Below, piece after piece: positions 16,408 through 23,482 of a stretch of DNA of 24,080 nt. The translations under genes were made by a program, and so were the position numbers. The notes below the pieces were generated by a model. The model worked only from the letters and a program-made list of their open reading frames with translations, searched no databases and was not told where the DNA came from. How positions within the stretch are numbered: position 1 is the first letter of the stretch; every line of letters starts with the position of its first letter. This DNA is from Gemmatimonadota bacterium. GTDB lineage: Bacteria > Gemmatimonadota > Gemmatimonadetes > Longimicrobiales > UBA6960. The stretch spans positions 17,534 to 41,613 of the forward strand of contig PAUA01000043.1 of the NCBI GenBank assembly GCA_002712565.1, read 5' to 3'.

Positions 16408-17391
16408 CTAAGGGGTTCTGCCCCGTTCGTAGCTGATAACGTCACTCAAAATCTCACGCAAGTCCCGCTTCGGCTTCCAGCCAAGTAATTCGTGGATGCG
16501 CTCTGTGTCCGGAACGCGACGTTCCATGTCTTCAAAGCCGGGGGCGTAAGCTTCGCTGTAGGGAACCTTGGTAATTTGTGAGTCACTCCCCGTCATTTCC
16601 ACCACGCGTTCAGCAAGCTCCTGAATAGAAACTTCTTCGGTCCCCCCGATGTTATAGACACGACCGGGCGCGTCGGAATGGCCAGCTAGCCCCAAGATCG
16701 CGGGAACAACGTCGCGAACATCGCAGAAACAACGCCTCTGGCTGCCATCACCGTAAACAGTGATCGGCTCACCACCAAGCGCCTGGCGGATGAAACGTGG
16801 CACGACCATTCCATACTGGCCCGTCTGGCGTGGCCCAATCGTGTTGAAGAGTCGGAACGGCACCACGTCGAGACCAAACTCCCGCCAATAGGCCAGGCCA
16901 AGGAACTCATCAACCATCTTGCTGGCGGCGTACGCCCAACGACTCTTACTCGTAGCCCCCAAAAGAACGTCGTCCTCTTCCGCGAAAGGAAACTTGCTCC
17001 CTTTGCCATAAACCTCTGATGTGCTGGCTATAAGGACGCGGCACTTATTCCGCAGCGCCACCCTGAGAATTTCTTCGGTGCCCATAACGTTGGTTTCAAT
17101 CGTTTGCACGGGATGTTCGACTATCAACTTGACCCCAACCGCCGCCGCCAGATGGACGATGACATCAGCCTCAGAGGCCATCCGTTCCATAACACCCCTG
17201 TCAGTAATGCTGGCTTGCTCGAAACGATGATTCGGGTGTCCAAGAAAATGTGTGACGTTGTCCATTGATCCGGTAGACAGATTGTCGATGGAGAGCACGC
17301 GATCACCGCCAGCCAGAATCGCCTCTGTAAGGTGCGAGCCAATGAAGCCCGCGCCACCGGTCAGAAAGAAAGTTTGATTTCCGTCAACCAT
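16408..17391 (-). CDS. NAD-dependent nucleotide-sugar epimerase/dehydratase (extended SDR)
   Basis: Extended SDR of 327 residues. Cofactor loop TGGAGFIGSHL (11-21), Asp36 after strand two (NAD), HLAAAVG (80-86), IASTSEVYG (121-129), the catalytic Tyr154-x-x-x-Lys158 in WAYAASKMVDE, then RLFNTIGPRQTGQYGMVVP (180-198) and VYGDGSQRRCFCDVRDVV (212-229), the substrate-binding part. The pattern fits UDP-glucuronate decarboxylase or UDP-sugar 4-epimerase enzymes; which reaction it runs cannot be decided here. ATG start with GAGGG four bases upstream. The 254-base gap before it separates it from the sulfurylase gene, so it may have its own promoter. It likely supplies a nucleotide sugar to the glycan locus. 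Confidence 0.9.
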   Translation of the reverse strand: MVDGNQTFFLTGGAGFIGSHLTEAILAGGDRVLSIDNLSTGSMDNVTHFLGHPNHRFEQASITDRGVMERMASEADVIVHLAAAVGVKLIVEHPVQTIETNVMGTEEILRVALRNKCRVLIASTSEVYGKGSKFPFAEEDDVLLGATSKSRWAYAASKMVDEFLGLAYWREFGLDVVPFRLFNTIGPRQTGQYGMVVPRFIRQALGGEPITVYGDGSQRRCFCDVRDVVPAILGLAGHSDAPGRVYNIGGTEEVSIQELAERVVEMTGSDSQITKVPYSEAYAPGFEDMERRVPDTERIHELLGWKPKRDLREILSDVISYERGRTP

Positions 17392-17645
17392 GATGCCCTC
17401 GTCAAATGGCTACTAAATACCTAAGACTGCCCCCAGCACCGCATGCGCAATCCCATGTCGCTAGCAACGCAACGATACCCCGCTCGTTGCGCAAATGGTT
17501 CCTCTTACACACTAGCGGCATAAGGCCGCAGCCACTAAAAGCGCCAGCCATGGGAACAATACCTGCAGTGTGTACATCGGCATACTCGTGCCAACCTGCG
17601 GATGATCCCGGTCACGATCTCAAGTTCATGGTGCACCGTGATTCC
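17392..17645. other. Non-coding gap with two small hairpins
   Basis: 254 bases between two minus-strand genes. A 7-bp perfect inverted repeat CGCAACG (17468-17474) / CGTTGCG (17485-17491) has a ten-base loop; a 5-bp GCGGC/GCCGC hairpin with a five-base loop lies at 17515-17529. Neither is followed by a T run on the minus strand, so they are weak terminators at best. Part of the gap may promote the epimerase gene. A plus-strand open frame here runs on into the antisense of the kinase domain and has no ribosome site or protein-like sequence; I do not call it. Confidence 0.4.
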
Positions 17646-19385
17646 CTACTCCGAATCCAGCCCGCGCAAGAGCAGCCGTTCACCGATCAGATAATCAATT
17701 ATGCTACGAGCGTTTTCCTCCGGCGAGTATGCCACCGTATCCAGCACGATCGCCGCTGAAACAGGCTCCTCGTAGGGATCGTCGATGCCAGTGAAACCCT
17801 TGATCTCTCCAGCCCGCGCCTTAGCATACAAGCCCTTTCCGTCGCGCTGCTCACACACTTCGATAGGTGTGTCGACGAACACCTCGACAAAGTTGTCGTC
17901 ACCGACCATATTGCGGACATCGTTGCGGGCCGTGCGATAGGGACTCACAACGGCACAAACTGCGACACCACCGTGCCGCACAAGCTCGGAAGCAACAAAG
18001 CCAATGCGTCGAACGTTGATGTCACGGTCTTTGGCGGAAAACCCCAAGCCTCTCGAAAGGTGGGTACGTACCACATCACCATCAAGCACCGTCACCTGGC
18101 GGCCAAGTTCTTGCATCATCACTGTGAGGACGTCTGCAGTGGTTGACTTGCCCGAACCACTTAACCCGGTAAACCAAACGCAGAAACCCTGACAATGGCG
18201 CGGCGGGTAGGCGGAAGCGAGAATCTCTGCAACCTCTGGGCGCGTAAACCAGGCTGGCAGTAAGTTGCCAGCTCCCAGGTAATCGTCGCGCACTTTGGTG
18301 CCGGAAATCGACAGTGTCCTCGCACCTTCGGGAACCTTGGACTCTTCTTCGTAGCGCTCTTCATCCGCTAGATAGACAAGTTCCTGGAACGGTACGATAC
18401 CAACACCAAGCTCTTCGTTGTGCTGGCACACTAGTTTCTGCGCATCGTATGGGCCGTAAAATGGCTCACCTTTTGAATCATCTATCCCAGGCCCAGCATG
18501 ATCGCGGCCAATAATCAGGTGGTTGGCACCATAGTTGCGCCGGATGATAGCGTGCCAGAGTGCCTCGCGAGGGCCCGCCATGCGCATGGCTAAAGGTAGC
18601 AGGGCAAGCAGGCAACTTTCGGACTTAAAGTACTTCTCGGCCAGAGCTTTGTAGGTCCTCACACGCGTGAAATGATCGACGTCGCCCGGTTTGGTCATTC
18701 CAACTACCGGGTGCAGTAATAGACTGCCATCTACTTTACGGACAGCTCGCCGCATTATCTCCTCGTGCACACGGTGCAGTGCGTTGCGGGTCTGAAAGGC
18801 AACTACATTTTTGCGTCCGAGCTTCTGCAGCTTCTCGCGGGTTTCCATTGGTGTCAGGCGCAGGTCGCGGAAATCATTGTGCGGCGGTGTCTGCAGCACT
18901 TCGACCGGACCGGATATATTCACTTCGCCCCAGCGCGACATCTCTGCAACCAAAGGATGACGGACGCTTTCGGTCCCGAACACCTGAAGAGCAGCTTCCC
19001 GCCGGGACCATCCATAAATCTCCTCGATGGTCATGACAGCTAGCAGCTCGTTCTTGGCGCTGCGGAGAGCTATCTGTTTGCCGACCGAGAAACTGTGGTC
19101 TGCGTGTGCCGGCAAGGTAATCGGAATTGGAAACAAGTGTCCGTTAACAAGCCGCATCTGGGAGAGCACACACTCATAGTCAGCCTCGCCCATGAATCCG
19201 TCTAGCGGAGAGTAGGCGCCAATTGCAAGTAACTCCAGGTCACAACAGGCGCGCGAACTCAGTTGAAGTGCTGGTAAGTGCCTCGAAAGCGCTTTGAGTT
19301 CTTCGCCACGTCTCGGCGATACAACAAGATCGACCAGCTTACCGCCACAAGGCTCGATCAGTGTGCTAGTCCCTTGGGTGGTCAA
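17646..19385 (-). CDS. sat-cysC: Bifunctional sulfate adenylyltransferase / adenylylsulfate kinase
   Basis: Makes APS from ATP and sulfate, then PAPS, in one 579-residue chain. Residues 1-170 are the PUA-like domain and 171-395 the ATP sulfurylase catalytic domain, with FQTRNALHRVHEE (197-209), GRDHAGPG (293-300) and LSISGTKVRDDYL (358-370). Residues 398-570 are APS kinase: P-loop GLSGSGKS (407-414), VLDGDVVR (433-440), FVEVFVDTPIEVCEQRD (499-515) and KGFTGIDDPYEEP (529-541). In the sulfurylase motif the usual QTRNPxH proline is alanine. The start is a TTG at 19385, supported by GGAGG eight bases upstream; no better ATG precedes conserved sequence. PAPS serves sulfotransferases or assimilation; beside glycan genes sulfation is plausible, but no sulfotransferase is in view. 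Confidence 0.95.
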   Translation of the reverse strand: MTTQGTSTLIEPCGGKLVDLVVSPRRGEELKALSRHLPALQLSSRACCDLELLAIGAYSPLDGFMGEADYECVLSQMRLVNGHLFPIPITLPAHADHSFSVGKQIALRSAKNELLAVMTIEEIYGWSRREAALQVFGTESVRHPLVAEMSRWGEVNISGPVEVLQTPPHNDFRDLRLTPMETREKLQKLGRKNVVAFQTRNALHRVHEEIMRRAVRKVDGSLLLHPVVGMTKPGDVDHFTRVRTYKALAEKYFKSESCLLALLPLAMRMAGPREALWHAIIRRNYGANHLIIGRDHAGPGIDDSKGEPFYGPYDAQKLVCQHNEELGVGIVPFQELVYLADEERYEEESKVPEGARTLSISGTKVRDDYLGAGNLLPAWFTRPEVAEILASAYPPRHCQGFCVWFTGLSGSGKSTTADVLTVMMQELGRQVTVLDGDVVRTHLSRGLGFSAKDRDINVRRIGFVASELVRHGGVAVCAVVSPYRTARNDVRNMVGDDNFVEVFVDTPIEVCEQRDGKGLYAKARAGEIKGFTGIDDPYEEPVSAAIVLDTVAYSPEENARSIIDYLIGERLLLRGLDSE

Positions 19386-19666
19386 GCGAACAACCTCCGG
19401 GTAAAGAAGTATGCGCCAGTAAGCCGAGACGCCATCAGGCAGCTAAGTATAGTGGTACCAAAGGCAACAAAGCAGCCGAGATCCTTGAACCCACTTGGTT
19501 TGATCTAAATCTAAGTCTTTTACTATCAGATCTCTTGATATTAATAACTACATGTAATATGCTTCGAATATTGCCCAGGAACTAAAATGCCCGATCTTCT
19601 GAATGATCGCGGCAAGATCTTTTGCTTTGAGCCAGAGAGTTGGCTCGGGAAAATGGAGGAAATTCC
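19386..19666. promoter_or_regulatory. Divergent promoter region and hsp20 leader
   Basis: 281 bases between the sulfurylase/kinase (-) and hsp20 (+). It holds the hsp20 promoter described separately, an 8-base palindrome TGGTACCA (19453-19460), and on the minus strand TATACT (19451-19446), a possible -10 box without a good -35 partner. The hsp20 leader, about 97 bases, contains a 6-bp inverted repeat GATCTT (19593-19598) / AAGATC (19614-19619) and the ribosome site GGAGG (19655-19659). There is no CIRCE-type repeat. Confidence 0.45.
19535..19563 (+). promoter_or_regulatory. Putative sigma70-type promoter of hsp20
   Basis: TTGATA (19535-19540, five of six bases match the -35 consensus) and TATGCT (19558-19563, four of six for -10) are 17 bases apart, in an AT-rich stretch that stands out from its surroundings. 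Transcription would start near 19570. A clear CTTGAA/CCCCAT heat-shock sigma32 pair was not found. Confidence 0.45.
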
Positions 19667-20119
19667 ATGAATCTTGTACGAATCGATCCTTTTCGTGACA
19701 TACGCACCTTGCACAGCCGTTTCGATCGGTTGTTCAACAACGCTTTCGTCCACCAACCAAGTGTCGCCCCCGATGAACCACGCCACACCAACTGGTTGCC
19801 AACTGTGGATGTTTATGAAGGCGACAATCAAATAACACTGCGGGCCGAACTTCCCGGTCTGGCCGAGGAGGATATCGAGCTAACCATTGACAAGAACCGA
19901 CTGACAATCAAAGGAGAAAAACGGCTCCAGGCGGAAAATGCCGATGGCAGTTACCAACGCATCGAGTCAAGCTACGGTTCTTTCCACCGCAGTTTCCCGC
20001 TTCCCGACTCGATCGATCAAGACAAGATCGTGGCCCGTTTTGACAATGGCGTCCTGAACGTCACCCTGCCGACAACGGAGGAAGCACAACCTAAGCGCAT
20101 CGAACTGAAAATTAATTGA
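19667..20119 (+). CDS. hsp20: Hsp20/alpha-crystallin small heat-shock protein
   Basis: Cytoplasmic holdase chaperone that binds unfolding proteins. 150 residues, usual for the family. N-terminal arm with a conserved DPFRDIRTLHSRFDRLFN (7-24), then the alpha-crystallin domain: PTVDVYEGDNQITLRAELPG (45-64), IELTIDKNRLTIKGEK (70-85), YGSFHRSFPLP (103-113), and FDNGVLNVTLP (125-135, the family's GVLxVxLP signature). The short tail ends RIELKIN. I chose the ATG at 19667, which has GGAGG seven bases upstream, over a TTG at 19640 that lies before the ribosome site. Monocistronic, with its own promoter; the only stress gene in the window. Confidence 0.96.
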   Translation: MNLVRIDPFRDIRTLHSRFDRLFNNAFVHQPSVAPDEPRHTNWLPTVDVYEGDNQITLRAELPGLAEEDIELTIDKNRLTIKGEKRLQAENADGSYQRIESSYGSFHRSFPLPDSIDQDKIVARFDNGVLNVTLPTTEEAQPKRIELKIN

Positions 20120-20134
20120 CTCGCGATTAATCAT

Positions 20135-20155
20135 TGAGCGGCGTAGCCCCGCTCA
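20135..20155 (+). terminator. Small hairpin after hsp20
   Basis: TGAGCGG (20135-20141) and CCGCTCA (20149-20155) form seven perfect pairs around a seven-base loop, 16 bases after the hsp20 stop. No T tract follows, so it may act only with the larger hairpin downstream. Confidence 0.35.
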
Positions 20156-20169
20156 CCATCGGAGTCTCG

Positions 20170-20212
20170 AACCCGCGACCAATGGAGTCCTATCCATTAC
20201 CGGTCGCGGGTT
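20170..20212 (+). terminator. Strong hairpin between convergent hsp20 and the reductase gene
   Basis: AACCCGCGACC (20170-20180) pairs perfectly with GGTCGCGGGTT (20202-20212) over 11 bp. Inside, AATGGA (20181-20186) pairs with TCCATT (20193-20198) over six bp around a six-base loop, leaving one three-base bulge: 17 pairs in all. On the plus strand it runs into TTTCGTATT, a modest T-rich tail. It sits where convergent transcripts meet, so a bidirectional terminator is the simplest reading. Confidence 0.6.
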
Positions 20213-20287
20213 TCGTATTCCGGGGGGATCCCAACGCCAACAAACAATGGCAAAATCCTGGAGCGTCCGGGACTATGGCGCAGCGTT

Positions 20288-21175
20288 CTAGTTGCTGAGC
20301 TCCGAATGCGCTATTGCCATATGCCGCTCGAGGCCATCGTCGATTCCTGGCAACGGATCAATGCCCAGCTCGTTCCAACGCTCACTGCGCAACGCAGAGT
20401 ACGCCGGCCGTGCCGCGGCAGAGCCGAATTCCTCGGTCGTAGTCCGGCTGAGCAAGTCGAGGCGACCAGCAAAGGAGAACACTCGTTCCGCAACCTCGTA
20501 CCACGACACCGCGTCGCCGCCCGCCATGTGGAAGAGGCCCGCCCTATCGCTTTCGGCAAGCGTCCAAAGCGCGTGCCCTAAATCTTCCGCGTAGGTTGGG
20601 CTGACCACTTGGTCGTCAACCACTCGGGTTGCCTCTCCGGAAATAGCCCGTTGTAGCATCCGGTCGATGAACGGTGGTATGCCATGGCCAGGCATGGCTT
20701 TCCCGTATACCGACGACGTCCGGACGACGCAATGCCGGGGGCTTGCAGCCAACACCACATATTCCCCCGCAAGTTTTGACCTTGCATAGACGCTTAACGG
20801 GTGAGGGCAGTCACTCTCGGAATAGGGAGTCTGTTGCTCGCCACCAAAAACGTAGTCCGTTGACAAATGGATTAATCGGATATCCCGTCGCTCGCACGCT
20901 GCCGCCAACACTCCTGGCGCTAAGGAGTTAACCGCGAACGACTGGCGGAAATCAGTCTCACACAAGTCAACCGGGTGGAAAACAGCAGCGTTGACCACCA
21001 CCGTTGGGTGGTATTTATCAAGGGCCGCTTTAACAGCGTCAGTGTCGGTCAGGTCGGCATCCTCGCGGCTAAGAGCCAAAACGGTGCCCTCTTCAACCTG
21101 ACGCACCAGCCCTTGCCCAGCTTGCCCCATGCCGCCAAAAATCAGGCCCCGGCAGCCAGTGATCACTGTTGTCAC
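20288..21175 (-). CDS. RmlD-like dTDP-4-dehydrorhamnose reductase family protein
   Basis: Sugar-nucleotide reductase of the RmlD type, 295 residues. Visible: a dinucleotide loop FGGMGQAGQGL (13-23), VVNAAVFHPVDLCE (60-73), HLSTDYVFGGEQQTPYSE (103-120), the catalytic Tyr130-x-x-x-Lys134 in VYARSKLAGEYV, and VVRTSSVYG (around 146-154). The GTG at 21175 overlaps the mlaD stop as GTGA. The ten residues it adds lie before the usual first strand (LIFGGMG), so a later start, such as the GTG at 21166, is possible. In the rhamnose pathway RmlD acts last; rmlA, rmlB and rmlC are not in the window, so the name is by fold only. It is last in the Mla operon, an unusual place. Confidence 0.83.
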   Translation of the reverse strand: MTTVITGCRGLIFGGMGQAGQGLVRQVEEGTVLALSREDADLTDTDAVKAALDKYHPTVVVNAAVFHPVDLCETDFRQSFAVNSLAPGVLAAACERRDIRLIHLSTDYVFGGEQQTPYSESDCPHPLSVYARSKLAGEYVVLAASPRHCVVRTSSVYGKAMPGHGIPPFIDRMLQRAISGEATRVVDDQVVSPTYAEDLGHALWTLAESDRAGLFHMAGGDAVSWYEVAERVFSFAGRLDLLSRTTTEEFGSAAARPAYSALRSERWNELGIDPLPGIDDGLERHMAIAHSELSN

Positions 21176-22614
21176 CGGCGGAACTTGAAACCCGCACCAA
21201 CGAAAAACTGGCGGAAATCAGTCGACAAGAGATCATCGGCTCCAGCGACTAGAAACAACCGATCCCAAACATCGAACTGGCCACGAAACTTCAGATGAGG
21301 ATCCGGGTTCCGGCCGAAGTCCCAACCTTCAAGTGTAAAACTCACCCGGTCGGAAACTGGAGAATAGTCGATGCCAACTCCCGCCTCGTTCTCCATGAGC
21401 CCTCCACGGAACTGAAACTTGTTGAACTGGGCGGCGAGCAAAGCCGAGAACTTGAACCTCTCGTCGCGCGAAGTCACTCGGGTGGTGACGCGATCAAGAA
21501 GTTCGCCTGTTGGACTTAACGTGTCAGTAAGGAAAGTCCCCACGACCGGAAACCCGATGTTGTCATTCACGAGTTCAATAATGAAGCCTCGCGTGTTGTT
21601 CTCACTTAACCCGATCCGTAAGGCAAAGTAGTTCTTAGTTGCCTCATCATTCGCGTACCACTCTGACCGCAGGCCAGCTGTGAACTGTGTCTGGCTCGCA
21701 CGATTGTAAAACGAGTCAAATGCAGCGAGCGAATCGTCAATCGTTTCGATCGTTTCGTTAACTTTGTCGATGGTTTCCGACGTGTTAATAAGCTGCGCCG
21801 CCGTGCCGTCGCCAGTGTTGATCTTCTGTGAAATTTCCTCGAGCTGAAGGAATGAACGGTCGATGTCAGCAATGAGGCCCCGAACTTCCTCAATCGTGTC
21901 AGTGACACCAGCTTCATTGTCGCTGACCAGCGACGTAGCCTCGCTAACAAAGAGTTGGTAATTCTCCACCATAGCTGGAATCGATTCGGCGAGCGCCGCA
22001 GTTAACTCCTCTGTGTTGGCTAAGCTGCCAGCGATAGCTTCTTGACTCCTCCGTGTAATCTCTCCCAGCTGGCGAACGAGCAACTCAGTGTTATCCAGGA
22101 TCGCAGCCATGCGGGTCTCACCAGCTTCTCCGCCCAAAACATTGCGCATTGCAGTAGCCATCTCTTGTGCGTCAGCAGCGATGTTATTCATGACCAGCAC
22201 CATTTGGTCGATGGAGACCGGCGCACCAGGAAGAATGGACCCGCCATCTGTGACCACGGAGCCTCCGGGGGTCCCAGAAGTGAGCTCCAAAAACTTCTCG
22301 CCGAGCATTCCTTCATTAGAGACCGAAGCGGTCGAGTCCGTGCGCAGCGTGACACCGTTGTCGATTCTCATGGTCACTACAGCCTGGCCGATGTCGCTCA
22401 ATACAATGTCTTCAACACGTCCGACATAAACACCGGCAAGGCGAACGGTAGCGTCCCTGCCCAGGCCTGAGGCACTGTCAAATGACACACTGACCCGATA
22501 GACGTCAGTCGGCGGCCCGAAGAAGTTCGCCGTGTCATTCATGTTAAGAATAAAGCCACTCGCCGCAGCGATAGCGAATAGAACAACCGCGCCTACCTTA
22601 AGTTCCGTGCTCAT
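21172..22614 (-). CDS. mlaD: MlaD-family MCE protein with C-terminal beta-rich domain
   Basis: Periplasmic substrate-binding part of a phospholipid transporter, anchored in the inner membrane. The ATG at 22614 (GGAG eight bases upstream) gives 480 residues: a transmembrane helix at 5-24, an MCE domain at about 36-115 (VSFDSASGLGRDATVRLAGV, 43-62; ASVSNEGMLGEKFLELTSG, 96-114), and a long helical stretch at 135-300 that should form the channel needle. Residues 305-480 are made of alternating strands (for example FKFSALLAAQFNKFQFRGG, 387-405) and end in FFVGAGFKFRR, like an outer-membrane beta-barrel. E. coli MlaD is about 180 residues and has no such end. A longer frame reaching 22722 runs into the mlaF gene and is unlikely. 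A 16-base gap follows mlaF. Confidence 0.9.
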   Translation of the reverse strand: MSTELKVGAVVLFAIAAASGFILNMNDTANFFGPPTDVYRVSVSFDSASGLGRDATVRLAGVYVGRVEDIVLSDIGQAVVTMRIDNGVTLRTDSTASVSNEGMLGEKFLELTSGTPGGSVVTDGGSILPGAPVSIDQMVLVMNNIAADAQEMATAMRNVLGGEAGETRMAAILDNTELLVRQLGEITRRSQEAIAGSLANTEELTAALAESIPAMVENYQLFVSEATSLVSDNEAGVTDTIEEVRGLIADIDRSFLQLEEISQKINTGDGTAAQLINTSETIDKVNETIETIDDSLAAFDSFYNRASQTQFTAGLRSEWYANDEATKNYFALRIGLSENNTRGFIIELVNDNIGFPVVGTFLTDTLSPTGELLDRVTTRVTSRDERFKFSALLAAQFNKFQFRGGLMENEAGVGIDYSPVSDRVSFTLEGWDFGRNPDPHLKFRGQFDVWDRLFLVAGADDLLSTDFRQFFVGAGFKFRR

Positions 22615-22630
22615 AATGTCGCTCCCGGGG

Positions 22631-23482
22631 CTACCTGGGTGTGATGGGCCCTTCTGCCCGGCCGTGTATGAACTGTTGGACGATCGGGTTGCTACTGTCC
22701 TGTATTTCTCCCGGCGTACCAACCTCTTCGATGCGACCCTTGTGAAGCATTGCGATTCGGTCCGCGATTTTGTAAGCCGAAATCATGTCGTGGGTAATCG
22801 TTACTGAAGTGACATTCAGTCGTTTCTGCAAATTACGGATCAAGCCGTTGATCTGATCCGCGAGAATTGGGTCGAGCCCAGTCGTGGGCTCGTCGTACAG
22901 AATAATCTCGGGGCCGATTGCTAGGGCGCGGGCCAACCCTGCACGCTTCTTCATGCCCCCCGACAAATCCGCTGGCCATTTATCTTGCAACCCGGACAAC
23001 CCAACCATAGCCAGCATCTCTTCGACACGATCGACGACCTCTTCCGCTCCCATGGAGGTGTGCTGACGCAACTCAAAGGCGACGTTATCGCCAACTGTCA
23101 TAGAGTCGAAGAGTGCGGCTTGCTGAAAAAGCATACCCATACTTCGGCGCAGCTCGTTAAGATCTGACCGGCCCGATTCGGAAATTACCGCGCCTTTGAC
23201 AATGACCTTTCCCTCGTCTGGGCGCAACAACCCGATGATATGTTTGATCAAAACACTCTTCCCGGTCCCGCTGCCACCAATGACAACCATCGACTCACCT
23301 TTTGAAACCGAAAGGTCGGCACCCCGCAAAACCTTGAGGTCGCCAAACGACTTGCGCAGCCCTTCAATTCTGATGAGCGGCTCCGTTCCGTTTCTAGTGA
23401 CCTGAAACCCATCGCCGTTATCGCTGACCTTAAGCCCTTCATCGCCAGGGGCTGCCTCGGATTTATTGTCGCTTTCAATCAT
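22631..23482 (-). CDS. mlaF: MlaF-type ABC transporter ATPase
   Basis: Cytoplasmic ATPase of the MlaFEDB-type lipid transporter. Walker A GGSGTGKS (69-76), Q-loop at Gln120 (LFQQAALFDSMTV), signature LSGGMKKR (173-180), Walker B and following residues ILYDEPTTGLDP (194-205), and the H-loop His231 (ITHDM). The first 35 residues are an acidic, poorly conserved extension ahead of the usual start near LIRIEGLRKSFG. Its ATG overlaps the mlaE stop as ATGA, so the two are translated together. Which way the lipid moves cannot be read from the sequence. Confidence 0.95.
   Translation of the reverse strand: MIESDNKSEAAPGDEGLKVSDNGDGFQVTRNGTEPLIRIEGLRKSFGDLKVLRGADLSVSKGESMVVIGGSGTGKSVLIKHIIGLLRPDEGKVIVKGAVISESGRSDLNELRRSMGMLFQQAALFDSMTVGDNVAFELRQHTSMGAEEVVDRVEEMLAMVGLSGLQDKWPADLSGGMKKRAGLARALAIGPEIILYDEPTTGLDPILADQINGLIRNLQKRLNVTSVTITHDMISAYKIADRIAMLHKGRIEEVGTPGEIQDSSNPIVQQFIHGRAEGPITPR

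Noticed and set aside
17406..17759. Plus-strand frame through the gap before the epimerase
   Set aside because: It has no Shine-Dalgarno, contains no recognisable motif and runs on into the antisense of the APS kinase domain.
19386..19666. CIRCE or sigma32 control of hsp20
   Set aside because: No CIRCE-like inverted repeat and no CTTGAA/CCCCAT pair at proper spacing; only a sigma70-like pair was found.
20160..20215. The minus strand has a T-loop-like stretch (GGGTTCGAGA) that looks like the end of a tRNA gene
   Set aside because: The T stem does not close properly, there is no CCA or complete cloverleaf, and the whole stretch is explained better by the 17-pair inverted repeat.
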